Shown here: positions 6,277 through 6,294 of the stretch, one piece after another
Layout: each line of letters begins with the position of its first letter
Numbering within the stretch: position 1 is the stretch's first letter
NCBI GenBank assembly: GCA_016763095.1
Contig: JAESUK010000082.1
Span: 1 to 6,294 of the forward strand
From: Alphaproteobacteria bacterium
GTDB lineage: Bacteria; Pseudomonadota; Alphaproteobacteria; Micavibrionales; Micavibrionaceae
Direction: 5' to 3'
DNA: 6,294 nucleotides
Program-made: the position numbers and the translations under genes
The notes under the pieces: generated by a model
The model's database searches: none
Told to the model about the DNA's origin: nothing
Seen by the model: only the letters and a program-made list of their open reading frames with translations

Positions 6277-6294
6277 ATTCTTTTGTAAAGAGAC

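Overview
The window is gene-dense protein-coding DNA from a bacterium, most likely a moderately low-GC alphaproteobacterium. The strongest taxonomic clue is an ATP12-family F1-ATPase assembly chaperone, a protein essentially confined to Alphaproteobacteria and mitochondria. The FlgK and FlgL sequences also look alphaproteobacterial: FlgK has an RGFSHFFGLN motif and FlgL a YYQGDN motif. I cannot assign genus or order. Base composition is uneven: the first gene is AT-rich (one hand-counted 60-base line was 30% GC), while a comparable flgK line was 50%.

There are two convergent gene clusters. On the + strand (21-2694) are five genes: an unrecognised single-pass membrane protein, the ATP12-family chaperone, an 83-residue hydrophobic protein with a CPVC motif, an exported peroxiredoxin-like thioredoxin-fold protein with a CPYC motif, and SlyX. 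On the - strand, read from 6294 down to 2688, are a FlgN-like chaperone (its 5' end may lie outside the window), flgK, flgL and tag (3-methyladenine DNA glycosylase I). Both clusters look like operons. Same-strand gaps are 2-41 bp, there are two ATGA stop/start overlaps (1938-1941 and 5959-5962), slyX overlaps its upstream neighbour by 29 bp, and the two clusters overlap tail to tail by 7 bp (2688-2694).

The minus-strand genes form a flagellar late-structure module. FlgK and FlgL are the two hook-filament junction proteins, and the small helical protein immediately upstream fits their export chaperone FlgN. The tag gene appears to be a DNA-repair passenger on the end of that transcript. The plus-strand genes have no single obvious pathway. 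The most interesting part is the translationally coupled pair of a CPVC membrane miniprotein and a secreted CPYC peroxiredoxin-like protein, which together may form an envelope thiol-redox unit (inference).

I saw no tRNA, rRNA, CRISPR array, insertion sequence or convincing intrinsic terminator. No gene-free stretch exceeds 41 bp.
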